Shown: piece after piece, positions 6,293 to 14,987 of the stretch | How positions within the stretch are numbered: the stretch's first letter is position 1 | How the letters are laid out: each line of letters opens with the position of its first letter | Assembly (NCBI GenBank): GCA_020833225.1 | Contig: JAJHQS010000008.1 | Span: 1-43,064 of the forward strand | Length of the DNA: 43,064 bases | Reading direction: 5' to 3' | Source of the DNA: Desulfurococcaceae archaeon | Lineage (GTDB): Archaea > Thermoproteota > Thermoprotei_A > Sulfolobales > Desulfurococcaceae | Translations under genes and position numbers: made by a program | Notes under the pieces: generated by a model | Told to the model about the DNA's origin: nothing | Database searches by the model: none | The model's input: the letters and a program-made list of their open reading frames with translations, nothing else

Positions 6293-8208
6293 GGACCCCA
6301 CCACAGCGCTTCCCAGTTTTCACTAGGCTTATTTGCAACCACAATTGCACGGTAAGGACATATCGCAGCACAAAGTCCACAACCGGCACACAGAGAACTC
6401 TCAATACGAGGCTTTCTAGATCCAGGTTCGACTACTATAGCGGGACAAGCTGTTAACTTAACACACGCCATACAACCAGTACATTTATCTTCTACAATAG
6501 TATATATTGGTAAGATCACTCCACGTCTTCTAGCATTTCTTAAAACCTCTAGTGCACATCTCATACGTGAAACTACAGCCACATTAACACCATGTTTAAA
6601 CTCTTCAAAAGCCTTTGTAAGCTCCTCAATAGCCTCTTTAACATGTAGTGGATTTATAATGTAGACTTTAAATCCGAGAGAACTTAGTACACTTTCAGGA
6701 GCTACTCTTATAGTAGCTTCACCCGTAGCTGTTACTCCTGTACCTGGATGTGGTTGATGACCGGTCATAGCAGTAGTCATGTTATCAAGTACTAGAATTA
6801 ATACATTACTCTTATTATACACAGTATTAAGTGCTGGTGGAATACCTGCATGGTAAAATGTTGAATCACCAATAACAGCTACAACGGGGTTTTCAATAAC
6901 CTTAGCTAATCCATGTGCTACACCAATACTACCACCCATTTCAAAACACGTCATTTGAGTTTCAAACGGTTTTTGATAACCCAGAGAGTAACATCCTATA
7001 TCACCTGTATACACAACATTACGTAATCTAGCCCTATTAGCGGCAACTTTCACAGCGTAATATGTACTCCTGTGAGGACAACCTGCACAAAGTATAGGAG
7101 GTCTTGGTGGTATTGGCGGATTTAATTTAATAGGCTCTACGTTTTCCCATGGAAGCTTATCCTCCACATTCATAAACTTCGCTACGGCTCTATATACTGC
7201 TTCAACGGTGAGTTCATAACTTTCAGGTACAAGATCTTTACCTCTAATATTAACTTTAAAGCCACATGTGGCAGCGAGGTCTTTTAACTGCATTTCCACA
7301 ATGGGATCTAACTCTTCCACTACGAGGATTTCTCTAGCGTATTCTAGTGTTTTTAATATCGGCTTACGCGGCAATGGAACAGGCATATTAACTTTTACAA
7401 GTGTAACCCTATTAGTTAAATTAAGTAAGTTTAAGACTTCTCTTACATACGTGTATGCTAAACCACTAGCAATGATAGTTTTCTCTAATCCCTGATTGTA
7501 AATGGTAACATAGTGGTCTTCTCCGCGCAGGGCCTCCCAGATCTTTAAGAGTTCTAGTTTTCTCCTCCTAGTATGTGCTGGTATAAGTACCCATCTCTCG
7601 TAATCTACAGTAAATTCACCTTTACACTTCTTTTCTATAGGAATATCCTCTTCAAGTTCTATAGGCATCCGCGTGTGGCTTATTCTCGTAGTAGATCTAA
7701 AGATCACAGGTATTTTATGCTTCGAGCTCAGCTTAAAAGCTTCTTTTATGAATTTATAGGCTTCTCTCGCATTTGATGGTTCAAGAACTGGTAAGTGCGC
7801 TAGTAAACCATACCACCTATTATCCTGCTCGTTTTGACTACTATGAGCGCTAGGATCGTCAGCTGTTACCACGACAAAACTCTCGCTGACACCAGCATAG
7901 GCAGAACTCATGAGTATGTCAGAGGCTACATTTAAACCAACATGCTTCATAGCTGTAATACTCCGCACACCAGCGATAGCTGCACCATAAGCTGATTCAA
8001 AAGCTACTTTTTCATTAACACTCCACTCAACATATATGTCGCACTCTCTAGCTACTTCTGAGAGAACTTCCACAATCTCCGTAGAAGGTGTTCCAGGATA
8101 GGCAGTTGCAAAACAAATACCAGCTTCAAGAGCCCCCCTAGCAATAGCTTCGTTTCCTAAGAGCAAAACCCTACTTCCACGAGGTCTCAGTAAGGGATGT
8201 TGCCACAA
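6289..8208 (-). CDS. iorA: Indolepyruvate ferredoxin oxidoreductase, alpha subunit
   Basis: 639 residues, TTG start behind GGTGA. The N-terminal pyrimidine-binding part contains AYPGTPSTEI and NEKVAFESAYGAAIAG. The TPP/Mg-binding part has GDIGCYSLGY, EMGGSIGVAHG and GDSTFYHAGIPP with a matching Asn about 25 residues on. The C-terminus carries two 4Fe-4S motifs: CTGCMAC with CP (Cys 576, 579, 582, 588) and CAGCGLCAAICP (607, 610, 613, 617). Together with iorB this gives the standard IorAB enzyme of peptide-fermenting archaea. First gene of a minus-strand run iorA, iorB, small protein, thi4, protease. Confidence 0.95.
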   Translation of the reverse strand: MWQHPLLRPRGSRVLLLGNEAIARGALEAGICFATAYPGTPSTEIVEVLSEVARECDIYVEWSVNEKVAFESAYGAAIAGVRSITAMKHVGLNVASDILMSSAYAGVSESFVVVTADDPSAHSSQNEQDNRWYGLLAHLPVLEPSNAREAYKFIKEAFKLSSKHKIPVIFRSTTRISHTRMPIELEEDIPIEKKCKGEFTVDYERWVLIPAHTRRRKLELLKIWEALRGEDHYVTIYNQGLEKTIIASGLAYTYVREVLNLLNLTNRVTLVKVNMPVPLPRKPILKTLEYAREILVVEELDPIVEMQLKDLAATCGFKVNIRGKDLVPESYELTVEAVYRAVAKFMNVEDKLPWENVEPIKLNPPIPPRPPILCAGCPHRSTYYAVKVAANRARLRNVVYTGDIGCYSLGYQKPFETQMTCFEMGGSIGVAHGLAKVIENPVVAVIGDSTFYHAGIPPALNTVYNKSNVLILVLDNMTTAMTGHQPHPGTGVTATGEATIRVAPESVLSSLGFKVYIINPLHVKEAIEELTKAFEEFKHGVNVAVVSRMRCALEVLRNARRRGVILPIYTIVEDKCTGCMACVKLTACPAIVVEPGSRKPRIESSLCAGCGLCAAICPYRAIVVANKPSENWEALWWGP

Positions 8209-8347
8209 CTAACTTTCACCATTAAACTATAAGGGATAAGAAAATATTAGATTAAAGATATTAAAATAACTTCGAGGTACAGTAGTGTTCTCCACGAATA
8301 TCCATATATATACTTGTATATATAGAGGTGGGTATAAATATTGTAAA

Positions 8348-8357
8348 ACTTTATAAG
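8348..8357 (+). promoter_or_regulatory. TATA box for the winged-helix-like gene
   Basis: ACTTTATAAG stands about 50 bases before the ATG at 8403, giving an expected transcription start near 8378 and a leader that includes GAGGTG at 8391-8396. Confidence 0.5.
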
Positions 8358-8402
8358 TAAGAAATCCCACTAAAAATAAATTGGGGAAAAGAGGTGCTTA
8401 CA

Positions 8403-8750
8403 ATGCCTAGGAGAGTTGTATTTGAAGATAAAGATATAATTGTAGAAATCTCGCCAAGAGACTATGAGCTACCGGACTTGGTATACGAGGCTATTAAAAA
8501 GAAAGGCAGACCTGTACTATTCCAAGAACTAGTTAAAGAATTTAGTGGTATTGTTGGAGAAGATCGTGTGAGAAAAGCTGTAAGCCATTTGCTAGCACTT
8601 AAGAAAATAATTGAATTTCCCGATGGTAGTCTAGGAACACCCGACATGGAGTGGAAACCTTCGGGAATTGTGAGAAAGAGGAGAAGGAGAAGAATTGCTA
8701 GGCTAATGGATATTGAAGGCCCCCAGAGGATACTCTATACAGTGACTTAA
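8403..8750 (+). CDS. Small basic protein with a winged-helix-like core, unknown function
   Basis: 115 residues from the ATG at 8403, six bases after GAGGTG; the GTG at 8394 lies inside that ribosome site. Residues about 25-75 read as a winged helix-turn-helix: LVYEAIKKKGRPVLFQELVKEF, EDRVRKAVSHLLALKKII, then a wing EFPDGSLG. A run of basic residues follows (VRKRRRRRIARL), suited to nucleic-acid contact. The protein is probably a DNA- or RNA-binding factor. It has its own promoter and converges with the next gene. I do not know a named family for it. Confidence 0.75.
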   Translation: MPRRVVFEDKDIIVEISPRDYELPDLVYEAIKKKGRPVLFQELVKEFSGIVGEDRVRKAVSHLLALKKIIEFPDGSLGTPDMEWKPSGIVRKRRRRRIARLMDIEGPQRILYTVT

Positions 8751-8764
8751 CTTATTTTAACTCT

Positions 8765-9400
8765 TTAACTAATCTCTTTTTTAATTCTTCCTCCTCTATC
8801 ACTCCACGGTGAAGTCTTATAAGTGTTACATTTATCTATATTCAATATAATACCATATCTACTAGTCAATTCGCAAATATAGTCTTCTGGAATAATTGCT
8901 CTCGCTCCTCGTGATGTTTCAATTATAAGTGCTCTACCTACTCGTCCAATTATCTTGGAGTCTTCCGCTATGAAGTTCAGAAATATTGGCGACCTACTCG
9001 TAGGTAAAAAAGCCCTTTGCCATTTAACTCCACGAGAATCCTCAAAAACCTCGCTAACTCTCTTACCATCACTACAATTACCCTGTTTGTCACACTCTAT
9101 AAACTCAACTTGCATTTTTAGAGCGGCTTCGCGAGCTATTAGTGTAAGTTTCTCAGCTAAATCGCTGTTAAATAATTGTGAGACCTGGATATCTTGGTTT
9201 TCCTGCTTTTTATCTGTAATAATGCTTTCACCGGCTATCTCTTTAGCCTTATGCATCCTTGATCTGAGGATTTCTTCGATCTCTACATCGCTACTTTCTT
9301 CTACCGGTTTTGAAGCCCCTGTACTTAGCTTTTTCTCTTCACTTGTAATATTCCTCCTTGCAAAATCCGTGATCTTTTTAGGTTTTTTCAGCACACTCAC
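8765..9400 (-). CDS. Hypothetical protein with charged N-terminus and compact C-terminal domain
   Basis: 211 residues, GTG start with a TATA-like CTATATA about 27 bases upstream (9424-9430), so probably nearly leaderless. Residues 1-90 are highly charged and look unstructured or helical (Lys, Glu, Ser rich). Residues about 95-190 look like a folded mixed alpha/beta domain with ECDKQGNCSDGKRV (two Cys), FLPTSRSPIFLNFIAED and RARAIIP-like strands. No catalytic motif stands out. The opposite-strand open frame over the same bases is Ser/Leu rich and is a shadow. Family not recognised. Confidence 0.7.
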   Translation of the reverse strand: MSVLKKPKKITDFARRNITSEEKKLSTGASKPVEESSDVEIEEILRSRMHKAKEIAGESIITDKKQENQDIQVSQLFNSDLAEKLTLIAREAALKMQVEFIECDKQGNCSDGKRVSEVFEDSRGVKWQRAFLPTSRSPIFLNFIAEDSKIIGRVGRALIIETSRGARAIIPEDYICELTSRYGIILNIDKCNTYKTSPWSDRGGRIKKEIS

Positions 9401-9462
9401 TAGGTTTACCCCACACCAAGAGTATATAGTAGTCTAAAGTGTGTTAAAAACTAAAGCAGTCA

Positions 9463-9473
9463 AAATATATAAG
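9463..9473 (+). promoter_or_regulatory. TATA box for tRNA-Lys
   Basis: AAATATATAAG begins about 39 bases before the tRNA. With the usual 25-base spacing, transcription would start a few bases before the mature 5' end, as common for archaeal tRNA genes. Confidence 0.5.
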
Positions 9474-9501
9474 GTAACCTCCTATTATAAATGAAGTGAC
9501 T

Positions 9502-9575
9502 GGGCCCGTAGCTCAGCCTGGTAGAGCGGCGGGCTCTTAACCCGTAGGTCCCGGGTTCAAATCCCGGCGGGCCCG
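9502..9575 (+). tRNA. tRNA-Lys(CTT)
   Basis: A full cloverleaf: acceptor GGGCCCG with CGGGCCC and discriminator G, D arm GCTC...GAGC, anticodon stem GCGGG/CCCGT around loop CTCTTAA (anticodon CTT, reads AAG), and T arm CCGGG-TTCAAAT-CCCGG. All stems pair, with one G-T pair in the anticodon stem. There is no intron and no encoded CCA. Confidence 0.96.
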
Positions 9576-9606
9576 CTTAATCCCTGGTCTAACTGGAAGA
9601 TCACTT

Positions 9607-10497
9607 ATGCTTAGACAAATAATCCCCCACATTGACCTCTATATTGTCTCTGGCACGCCATTCCTCTATATAGGTAATTCTAAGACACTAATACTTTCAG
9701 ATCTACACTTAGGTTTTGAAGAGGCGGCTTCAAGGGGGTTAAGCTATAGTCTACGTGGAGTTAGCGGATATACAGCTATTTTTCTCCCACGTATTCAACT
9801 ACGAAAAACACTAAATACACTAAGTCTCGTGCTCGGAGAGCTCAAAGTCTCTAGAGTAATAATTAATGGTGATTTAAAACACGCCTTTGATAGATTACTG
9901 AGACAAGAGCGAGAAGAAATCACTGATCTCATTAAATTTCTTAGAAGTAATGGAGTTGAAGATATTATAGTGATACGTGGAAATCACGACAACTTCATAA
10001 AGTCTGTTCTGAGAAAACTCAACGTGGAATTTATAAGTGGTTTAGCAACGGTGGTTAGTAATAAGAAGGTACTATTTGTTCATGGTCATGAAGATTTGAG
10101 TTTAGATGAATACGATATTGTGGTGATAGGCCATGAACACCCTGCCTTAAAGTGTTTTGAAGCCTATAAATTTCCATGTTTTCTTAAAATCCCCCTTAAC
10201 GAGGACAAATACCTAGTAGTTATGCCTGCTACAGGCCCCTATCACCCAGGCATAACTATAACACCTAACCCAGAAGATTACTTATCTCCACTGATCAAGA
10301 AAACTAACAATTTATACTTAATGTCTATAATTACATGGATAGAGCTCAGTGAAGTGTCAGCTAGCGGAATCACACACTTTGAATCACAGGTCTCTACAGA
10401 TCTTGTGAGAATCGACTGGTTCAAAGTTAAAGACCGCGAATACGCTGTAATAGAATTTAGAAACTATGAAGTAGCACACGCACTCTGCATGATCTAA
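9607..10497 (+). CDS. Calcineurin-like metallophosphoesterase
   Basis: 296 residues. The five metal-binding blocks of the superfamily are all present in order: SDLHLG (Asp32, His34), NGDLKH (Asp89), GNHDN (Asn126, His127), HGH (159-161) and GHEHP (His176, His178). The first half resembles the ICC/SbcD-like phosphoesterases often found beside archaeal helicase or ligase genes. The last 80 residues are a poorly conserved extension. The substrate is unknown; a nucleic-acid or nucleotide phosphodiester is most likely. It starts 31 bases after tRNA-Lys, so it may share its transcript. Confidence 0.85.
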   Translation: MLRQIIPHIDLYIVSGTPFLYIGNSKTLILSDLHLGFEEAASRGLSYSLRGVSGYTAIFLPRIQLRKTLNTLSLVLGELKVSRVIINGDLKHAFDRLLRQEREEITDLIKFLRSNGVEDIIVIRGNHDNFIKSVLRKLNVEFISGLATVVSNKKVLFVHGHEDLSLDEYDIVVIGHEHPALKCFEAYKFPCFLKIPLNEDKYLVVMPATGPYHPGITITPNPEDYLSPLIKKTNNLYLMSIITWIELSEVSASGITHFESQVSTDLVRIDWFKVKDREYAVIEFRNYEVAHALCMI

Positions 10498-10500
10498 GGC

Positions 10501-10557
10501 ACGTCAGAAAATCGACCCCTCATCAAGAGATCAGAATATGTCGGCTTCATCACACAC
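10501..10557 (-). ncRNA. C/D-box guide sRNA (2'-O-methylation guide)
   Basis: On the minus strand: box C GTGATGA (10547-10553), a 12-base guide AGCCGACATATT, box D' CTGA (10531-10534), a 5-base spacer, box C' TGATGA (10520-10525), a 12-base guide GGGGTCGATTTT, and box D CTGA (10504-10507). All four boxes are perfect and both guides have the standard archaeal 12-base length. Nine bases of the D' guide (AGCCGACAT) complement ATGTCGGCT, which as I remember it is the conserved 23S peptidyl-transferase segment around A2503; the N+5 rule would then point to U2504 (E. coli numbering). The target of the D guide is not identified. Confidence 0.85.
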
Positions 10558-10654
10558 TAGAATTTTAATAAAAGTCTGTATTTAAAATTACCCTCTCTTA
10601 GTTCTAATAACTTCACTTGTAGAGAGCAATCTTTATTAGTAGCTAATTGTAACC

Positions 10655-10675
10655 CCTCTTATGTAAAGAGGTGAG
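10655..10675 (+). promoter_or_regulatory. Ribosome site GAGGTGAG partly inside a hairpin
   Basis: CCTCTT (10655-10660) can pair with AAGAGG (10666-10671), which includes the first half of the ribosome site used by the TTG at 10679. Six base pairs are weak at high temperature, so any effect on translation is uncertain. Confidence 0.35.
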
Positions 10676-10678
10676 AAC

Positions 10679-12595
10679 TTGAAGTGGCTAGTGCTTTTAT
10701 TTCTAATAGGAGTATTTATAATTCTTACGCCAGTTTACAGTATTTTAGAGTACAGTGTCGTTAAAACACTGACAGTATATGCTCCAGCAGTCTCGAGTAG
10801 CGGCGCTGGTATATTATCAAAGATAACTCTAGGCATAGCTTACCCTGGTAATGGTAGAGTTTTCTTTTCAGCTTTACCATACACAGAAATTGAAACACAA
10901 GGTGCTGCACGAATAGCAGCTTTTATAGCGTCACTACTAGCACAAGTAGAATTTTCTAACTACGACTACTATGTTTTAGTAGAATCTACTACTCCAATTA
11001 TCGGTGGACCCAGTGCAGGTGCATTATTTACTGTAGGCTTTACTTCCCTACTACTAGGTCTATCAATAAACAATAACACAACAATGACGGGTATGATTAA
11101 TCCCGATGGAACCATAGGCCCTGTAGGAGGCTTAAAAGAGAAACTTGAGGCAGCAGCATCCAGCGGGTTTAAGGTCTTCTTAATACCACTTGGACAGAGA
11201 ATATATAAATATCCGGTTTACGAAGAGATCACTAGAGGCTGGTTAACTATTAGGAGAGTTACTTATAAAACAATAGACCTAGTAGAATATGGTAAAAAAA
11301 TAAATGTCAGCGTCATAGAAGTCGGCAATGTTCTAGAGGCGTTTTATTACTTTACAGGAGTTGATCTTGGAAAAAACGCAACTGGAATAAGCATTAAAAT
11401 AAGTATAGAATTAACCAATATTTTAAACAACGAGTTAACTAGAATAATGAGCGATATAATCGACTATATTAAAAAAACCACTAGTATTACTAATACTTTA
11501 CCTAGTGCCTATAAATATTATTACCTACAAGTAATAGAGAACTTGAATAATACGCTTGCAGGCTTAATCGAGATCTCTAGGAATTATCCTACATACGCGT
11601 TATTTAAACTAATAGATCTCTATGAATCTGCTCTATCACTATATTTACAGTTAGCGATTGCTACAGGTATCTTGAGTATAGAGAACACTATAAACTCTCT
11701 CTATAATGCTCTTAACGAGTATAGTAAAACTGCTTCGAGTAAGTGTTCTTTGGAGTCGTCTTTGGCAAGGGCATACATGTATATGGCGTGGTATTATTAC
11801 ACACAAGCTAACTCAGCGTTAAATACTAGTAATTTAGATGTCACATTAATTAATATTGCTCGTAGTTATAGAAACCTCTTAGAGCACTCAATATATGAAA
11901 ATATGGGTTCTTCCAGTAATGTAAAGTTGAGTTGTGAAGTAAATAAACTAATCCAAGTATATTCTAGTGCACTTGCCTCATATGTATATGTAATGAGAAC
12001 TCTTAATAGTGCTGGTATAACCCCTACCGGCGATATCGCTGATATACTTAACGATCGTGTCAATGTAGCCGCGTATATGAGTGAGAACAATGACATAGGT
12101 CTTTTAGGAATATCATTGCTTATACTAAGTTACACATCACTACTATTACACTCAGCTATTGGTGATACTTCTAGCATATCTGACAAATTAGAGAAAATGA
12201 TAGCTATATATACAGAGGTCTCAGAAACGCCCCTTTACAACTTATATATAGACTTAGCTAATAGTGCGCGTGAATTAAGAGATGAAGATATGTATGGTAA
12301 GGCTCTTCTCTTCGCTATTGCAGTAGTACAAGTACTCACACAAGTAGGTGCGTTAGGAGGAACCTCGAGAAATACGCAACAAAATACTTTAACATCAACA
12401 ACTCTAATTAGCAGTACACCAGGAACAAGCCCATGTATATCAAACACCACGACATATGAGACGCCTACTACAACCTCTCTGCTTGATAAGGCTAAAATAT
12501 ACGTCGATCTAATAATAGTGATCTTAGCCATTATTATATTAATTCTACTTCTAACTAAGCTGTTATCAAGAAGTAGAAAAGCAGGTATGTCTTAA
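10679..12595 (+). CDS. Membrane-anchored extracytoplasmic Lon-like serine protease (S16-type)
   Basis: 638 residues, TTG start after GAGGTGAG. A signal sequence (about 4-22) is followed by a Lon-type proteolytic domain (about 30-225): GGPSAGA holds Ser112, and GPVGGLKEKLEAA holds Lys155. The 43-residue Ser-Lys spacing equals that of Lon. There is no AAA+ ATPase. A helical region (about 230-560) follows, then a Ser/Thr-rich stalk (about 560-600), one membrane helix (about 606-627) and a short basic tail inside the cell. The protease therefore faces outward, probably at the S-layer side. Such proteins are listed in archaea as predicted serine proteases (COG1750). HtpX is 47 bases downstream. 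Confidence 0.85.
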   Translation: MKWLVLLFLIGVFIILTPVYSILEYSVVKTLTVYAPAVSSSGAGILSKITLGIAYPGNGRVFFSALPYTEIETQGAARIAAFIASLLAQVEFSNYDYYVLVESTTPIIGGPSAGALFTVGFTSLLLGLSINNNTTMTGMINPDGTIGPVGGLKEKLEAAASSGFKVFLIPLGQRIYKYPVYEEITRGWLTIRRVTYKTIDLVEYGKKINVSVIEVGNVLEAFYYFTGVDLGKNATGISIKISIELTNILNNELTRIMSDIIDYIKKTTSITNTLPSAYKYYYLQVIENLNNTLAGLIEISRNYPTYALFKLIDLYESALSLYLQLAIATGILSIENTINSLYNALNEYSKTASSKCSLESSLARAYMYMAWYYYTQANSALNTSNLDVTLINIARSYRNLLEHSIYENMGSSSNVKLSCEVNKLIQVYSSALASYVYVMRTLNSAGITPTGDIADILNDRVNVAAYMSENNDIGLLGISLLILSYTSLLLHSAIGDTSSISDKLEKMIAIYTEVSETPLYNLYIDLANSARELRDEDMYGKALLFAIAVVQVLTQVGALGGTSRNTQQNTLTSTTLISSTPGTSPCISNTTTYETPTTTSLLDKAKIYVDLIIVILAIIILILLLTKLLSRSRKAGMS

Positions 12596-12642
12596 GAGTC
12601 TTTTTAAGCGAGAAAAGTATTTCAAATATTAGGTGAAGTTAA

Positions 12643-13776
12643 ATGTGGCTGTTTTACACACCATCATTACTATTAACGCTAATAGTGGCTTACATTCTTG
12701 GATTTACAGTTATGCTTATAGGGGCAGGATATATTGCACCGCGAGTAGCTAAGCGTGTAGCTGGGAGGTTCTCACTACAGGCCTCTATGGTTATACTTGG
12801 CTTAATAGTGATCTTAGCAGGAATAGCCGGCATAGGCATAATTACTTATATTTTACTGGATATTGTTGGAGTAGAGATTACAGCAGGCTTTATTATTTCA
12901 ATTCTAGTACTCGTATTAGTGCTTAACATGATAACTTATATTCTTTCTCCATTATTGATAAATATGATGTACGGTGCTAAGAGAGATCCTCAATTACAGC
13001 GTGTCGTAGATGATGTTGCAAGAACACTTGGTTTTTCAAAGCCTCCTAGAGCAGTTATTGTTGAAGGACCACCTAATGCTTTTGCATATGGTAACTTTAT
13101 GGCTGGGAAATACATAGCTGTTTCGCGTAGTTTAATGGCAATAACTACACCTGAAGAGCTTAGAGCTGTTATTGGACACGAGCTGGGCCATCATAAACAT
13201 AGAGATAACGCTATAATGTTATTCATGGGTTTAATTCCAAGCATATTATACTTCCTCGGAGTAACTTTAGTGAGAATTGGAATTATATCAGGATACACAA
13301 GAACACTGTATTCTCGTAAGAGAGAAGGCGGTGGAGGAGGATTAGTGTTAGTTCTAGCCGGTATAGTTGCTATTATTATTAGCTTTATAGTACAAATACT
13401 TGTATTAGCATTTAGTAGACTGAGAGAGTATTATGCAGACTCTGCAGGAGCTTATGCTACTAGTCCGCGTGCAATGCAGAGAGCTCTTGCAAGACTGCAT
13501 GTATATTATAGAGGGGCACCTAGAGCTAGGGAGGAAATATCCGGTAGTAAGCTTAAAGCACTATTTATATATGCCTTTACTGAGGCTTATGCTAGCCCAT
13601 TCTATAGTTACACTCCACTAGTGGATCCTAGAAGTGTAGATATTGATAAAGTTGTAGAAGAGCTTAAGAGAGCTAAAACTGAAGATATCTCAGAATTCTT
13701 CTCCACACATCCACCAATACCTAAGAGAATAAGATCTCTTGAAGCACTTTACACTAGACAACTCCGACTACGCTAA
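12643..13776 (+). CDS. htpX: HtpX-family membrane zinc metalloprotease (M48)
   Basis: 377 residues, ATG after AGGTGA. Membrane helices lie at about 8-28, 50-72 and 82-104, then the protease domain with HELGH (His179, Glu180, His183) and the third ligand Glu262 in REYYADSAGA. Two more hydrophobic segments (about 195-215 and 233-257) sit between these, as in HtpX. It degrades damaged or misfolded membrane proteins with its active site toward the cytoplasm. A Gly-rich KREGGGGG stretch at about 226-233 is a loop insertion. The last 9 bases overlap the convergent next gene. Confidence 0.9.
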   Translation: MWLFYTPSLLLTLIVAYILGFTVMLIGAGYIAPRVAKRVAGRFSLQASMVILGLIVILAGIAGIGIITYILLDIVGVEITAGFIISILVLVLVLNMITYILSPLLINMMYGAKRDPQLQRVVDDVARTLGFSKPPRAVIVEGPPNAFAYGNFMAGKYIAVSRSLMAITTPEELRAVIGHELGHHKHRDNAIMLFMGLIPSILYFLGVTLVRIGIISGYTRTLYSRKREGGGGGLVLVLAGIVAIIISFIVQILVLAFSRLREYYADSAGAYATSPRAMQRALARLHVYYRGAPRAREEISGSKLKALFIYAFTEAYASPFYSYTPLVDPRSVDIDKVVEELKRAKTEDISEFFSTHPPIPKRIRSLEALYTRQLRLR

Positions 13777-14244
13777 TACAACTACTCTATTACCACCTTT
13801 TTTCTTAGCCTTCTTGAGAGCTCTTAAAGCCCTTCTCCTACCGGGAGTGCCCTCATAGGCCTCTCTACGGTTCTTTGCAGGTCTTCCACTAACATAGTCG
13901 ACGATTACGATAGCTGTTAATGTAGCCCCGAGCTCTCTTATTCTATTAGCTATGTACTCTAACTCGGAAACCACAAGGTCTAAATATTCTACGCCATATG
14001 GAATTTCAATTACAGCTTCTTCAGTACCTCTCTCATAGTCTAAGCCATATATAACTACACCTCTGAATTTCTGAGCAAACGCTACAACAAGTCTTGTAAG
14101 CTCGCCTGTAATAGTGTTAGGCTTGTATGGATCTAGTCCATGTTTCTCGACAAATTCTCCAAACTTGTCTAGATCAATGATTATAATGACGCCTGGAACA
14201 AGTGGTTTCTCAGAGTGAGCATTATACTCTTCATTCCTCTTCAT
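13768..14244 (-). CDS. Conserved-looking archaeal protein, possible palm-type nucleotide-binding domain
   Basis: 158 residues. GVIIIIDLDKFGEFVEKHGLD (from about 18) starts with a hydrophobic strand ending in Asp24 and Asp26, and YGLDYERGTEEAVIEIP (66-82) supplies a second acidic motif on a hairpin. That layout recalls the palm fold of GGDEF proteins and archaeal GTP cyclohydrolase III, but the GGDEF signature itself is absent. The C-terminus is very basic (TPGRRRALRALKKAKKK). I cannot assign a reaction; nucleotide binding is inference. It is tail-to-tail with htpX, overlapping by 9 bases, and shares a strand with tbp. Confidence 0.7.
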   Translation of the reverse strand: MKRNEEYNAHSEKPLVPGVIIIIDLDKFGEFVEKHGLDPYKPNTITGELTRLVVAFAQKFRGVVIYGLDYERGTEEAVIEIPYGVEYLDLVVSELEYIANRIRELGATLTAIVIVDYVSGRPAKNRREAYEGTPGRRRALRALKKAKKKGGNRVVVLA

Positions 14245-14327
14245 GGTCTAAGAGGCTGCCCGCCTCATCACTCATAAAGAATATCGGGTAAGAGAGTAAT
14301 ATATGTTTTCGTGCTAAAAACACAGAG

Positions 14328-14915
14328 TTACTCTAACTCCTCTTCTCGAGGACCTACTATGCAACCTGTGCTCCATAGTTTCTCAGCTATCTGTTTAACA
14401 GCTCTCTCAACTTCTCTTTCTTCCTTAGCACCTGTAATAACCATTTTACCACTACTGAAAACTAATAATACTACTCTGGGATCTCTCATTCTGAATATTA
14501 ATCCCGGAAATTGTTCAGGCTCATACATGCTGTCTTCTAAATAATAGGCTGCCTTTTCAAGGTTTACATACGCGTGTAGATCTCCTCCGGCAACAATATT
14601 TTGTACTTGTACTCGCGGCCTTCCCCGTATTTCAATACCATGCCTACTTAGAATTTTCAGTATTTTCTTAACAGCTTCAACTAGTTGCGCCACGCTCTTG
14701 GTGCCGGTGACAACCATTTTACCAGATTTAAAGATCAGTGCTGTTGCCCTCGGCTTATCTATGTGAAATACAATACCTGGAAATTGTTCTGGTTTATAGA
14801 CAAATTCCGGAAGAGTTGTTTCGATGTGATCAACGTCAAGCTCATGCTCTAATATAACCGTCGCAACAATATTCTCGATTCTGTAACTCCACTTAAAGGC
14901 ACTCTCAGTAGACAA
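14328..14915 (-). CDS. tbp: TATA-box-binding protein
   Basis: 195 residues from the TTG at 14915, five bases after AGGTGA; the GTG at 14924 overlaps that site. The protein is the saddle-shaped general transcription factor that binds archaeal TATA boxes and recruits TFB and RNA polymerase. The two direct repeats are clear: EQFPGIVFHIDKP with LIFKSGKMVVTG, and EQFPGLIFRMRDP with LVFSSGKMVITG. A short acidic tail (EEELE) is typical of archaeal TBPs. Confidence 0.97.
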   Translation of the reverse strand: MSTESAFKWSYRIENIVATVILEHELDVDHIETTLPEFVYKPEQFPGIVFHIDKPRATALIFKSGKMVVTGTKSVAQLVEAVKKILKILSRHGIEIRGRPRVQVQNIVAGGDLHAYVNLEKAAYYLEDSMYEPEQFPGLIFRMRDPRVVLLVFSSGKMVITGAKEEREVERAVKQIAEKLWSTGCIVGPREEELE

Positions 14916-14987
14916 ACAATTCACCTATAATAGTAATCAGTGGTTTATTTTTAAATTCTTCCTTTAATAGATAAACCCTTTAATAAC

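Noticed and set aside
8955-9437. 160-codon plus-strand open frame
   Set aside because: Ser/Leu-rich composition typical of the antisense of a charged protein; the minus-strand frame has a promoter and a more natural protein.
14200-14276. Minus-strand GTGATGA followed by a 12-base guide and CTTA, like half of a C/D sRNA
   Set aside because: Box D' is imperfect, C' (ATGAAGA) has a mismatch and no box D lies at 12 bases; the region is better read as the start of the gene ending at 13768.
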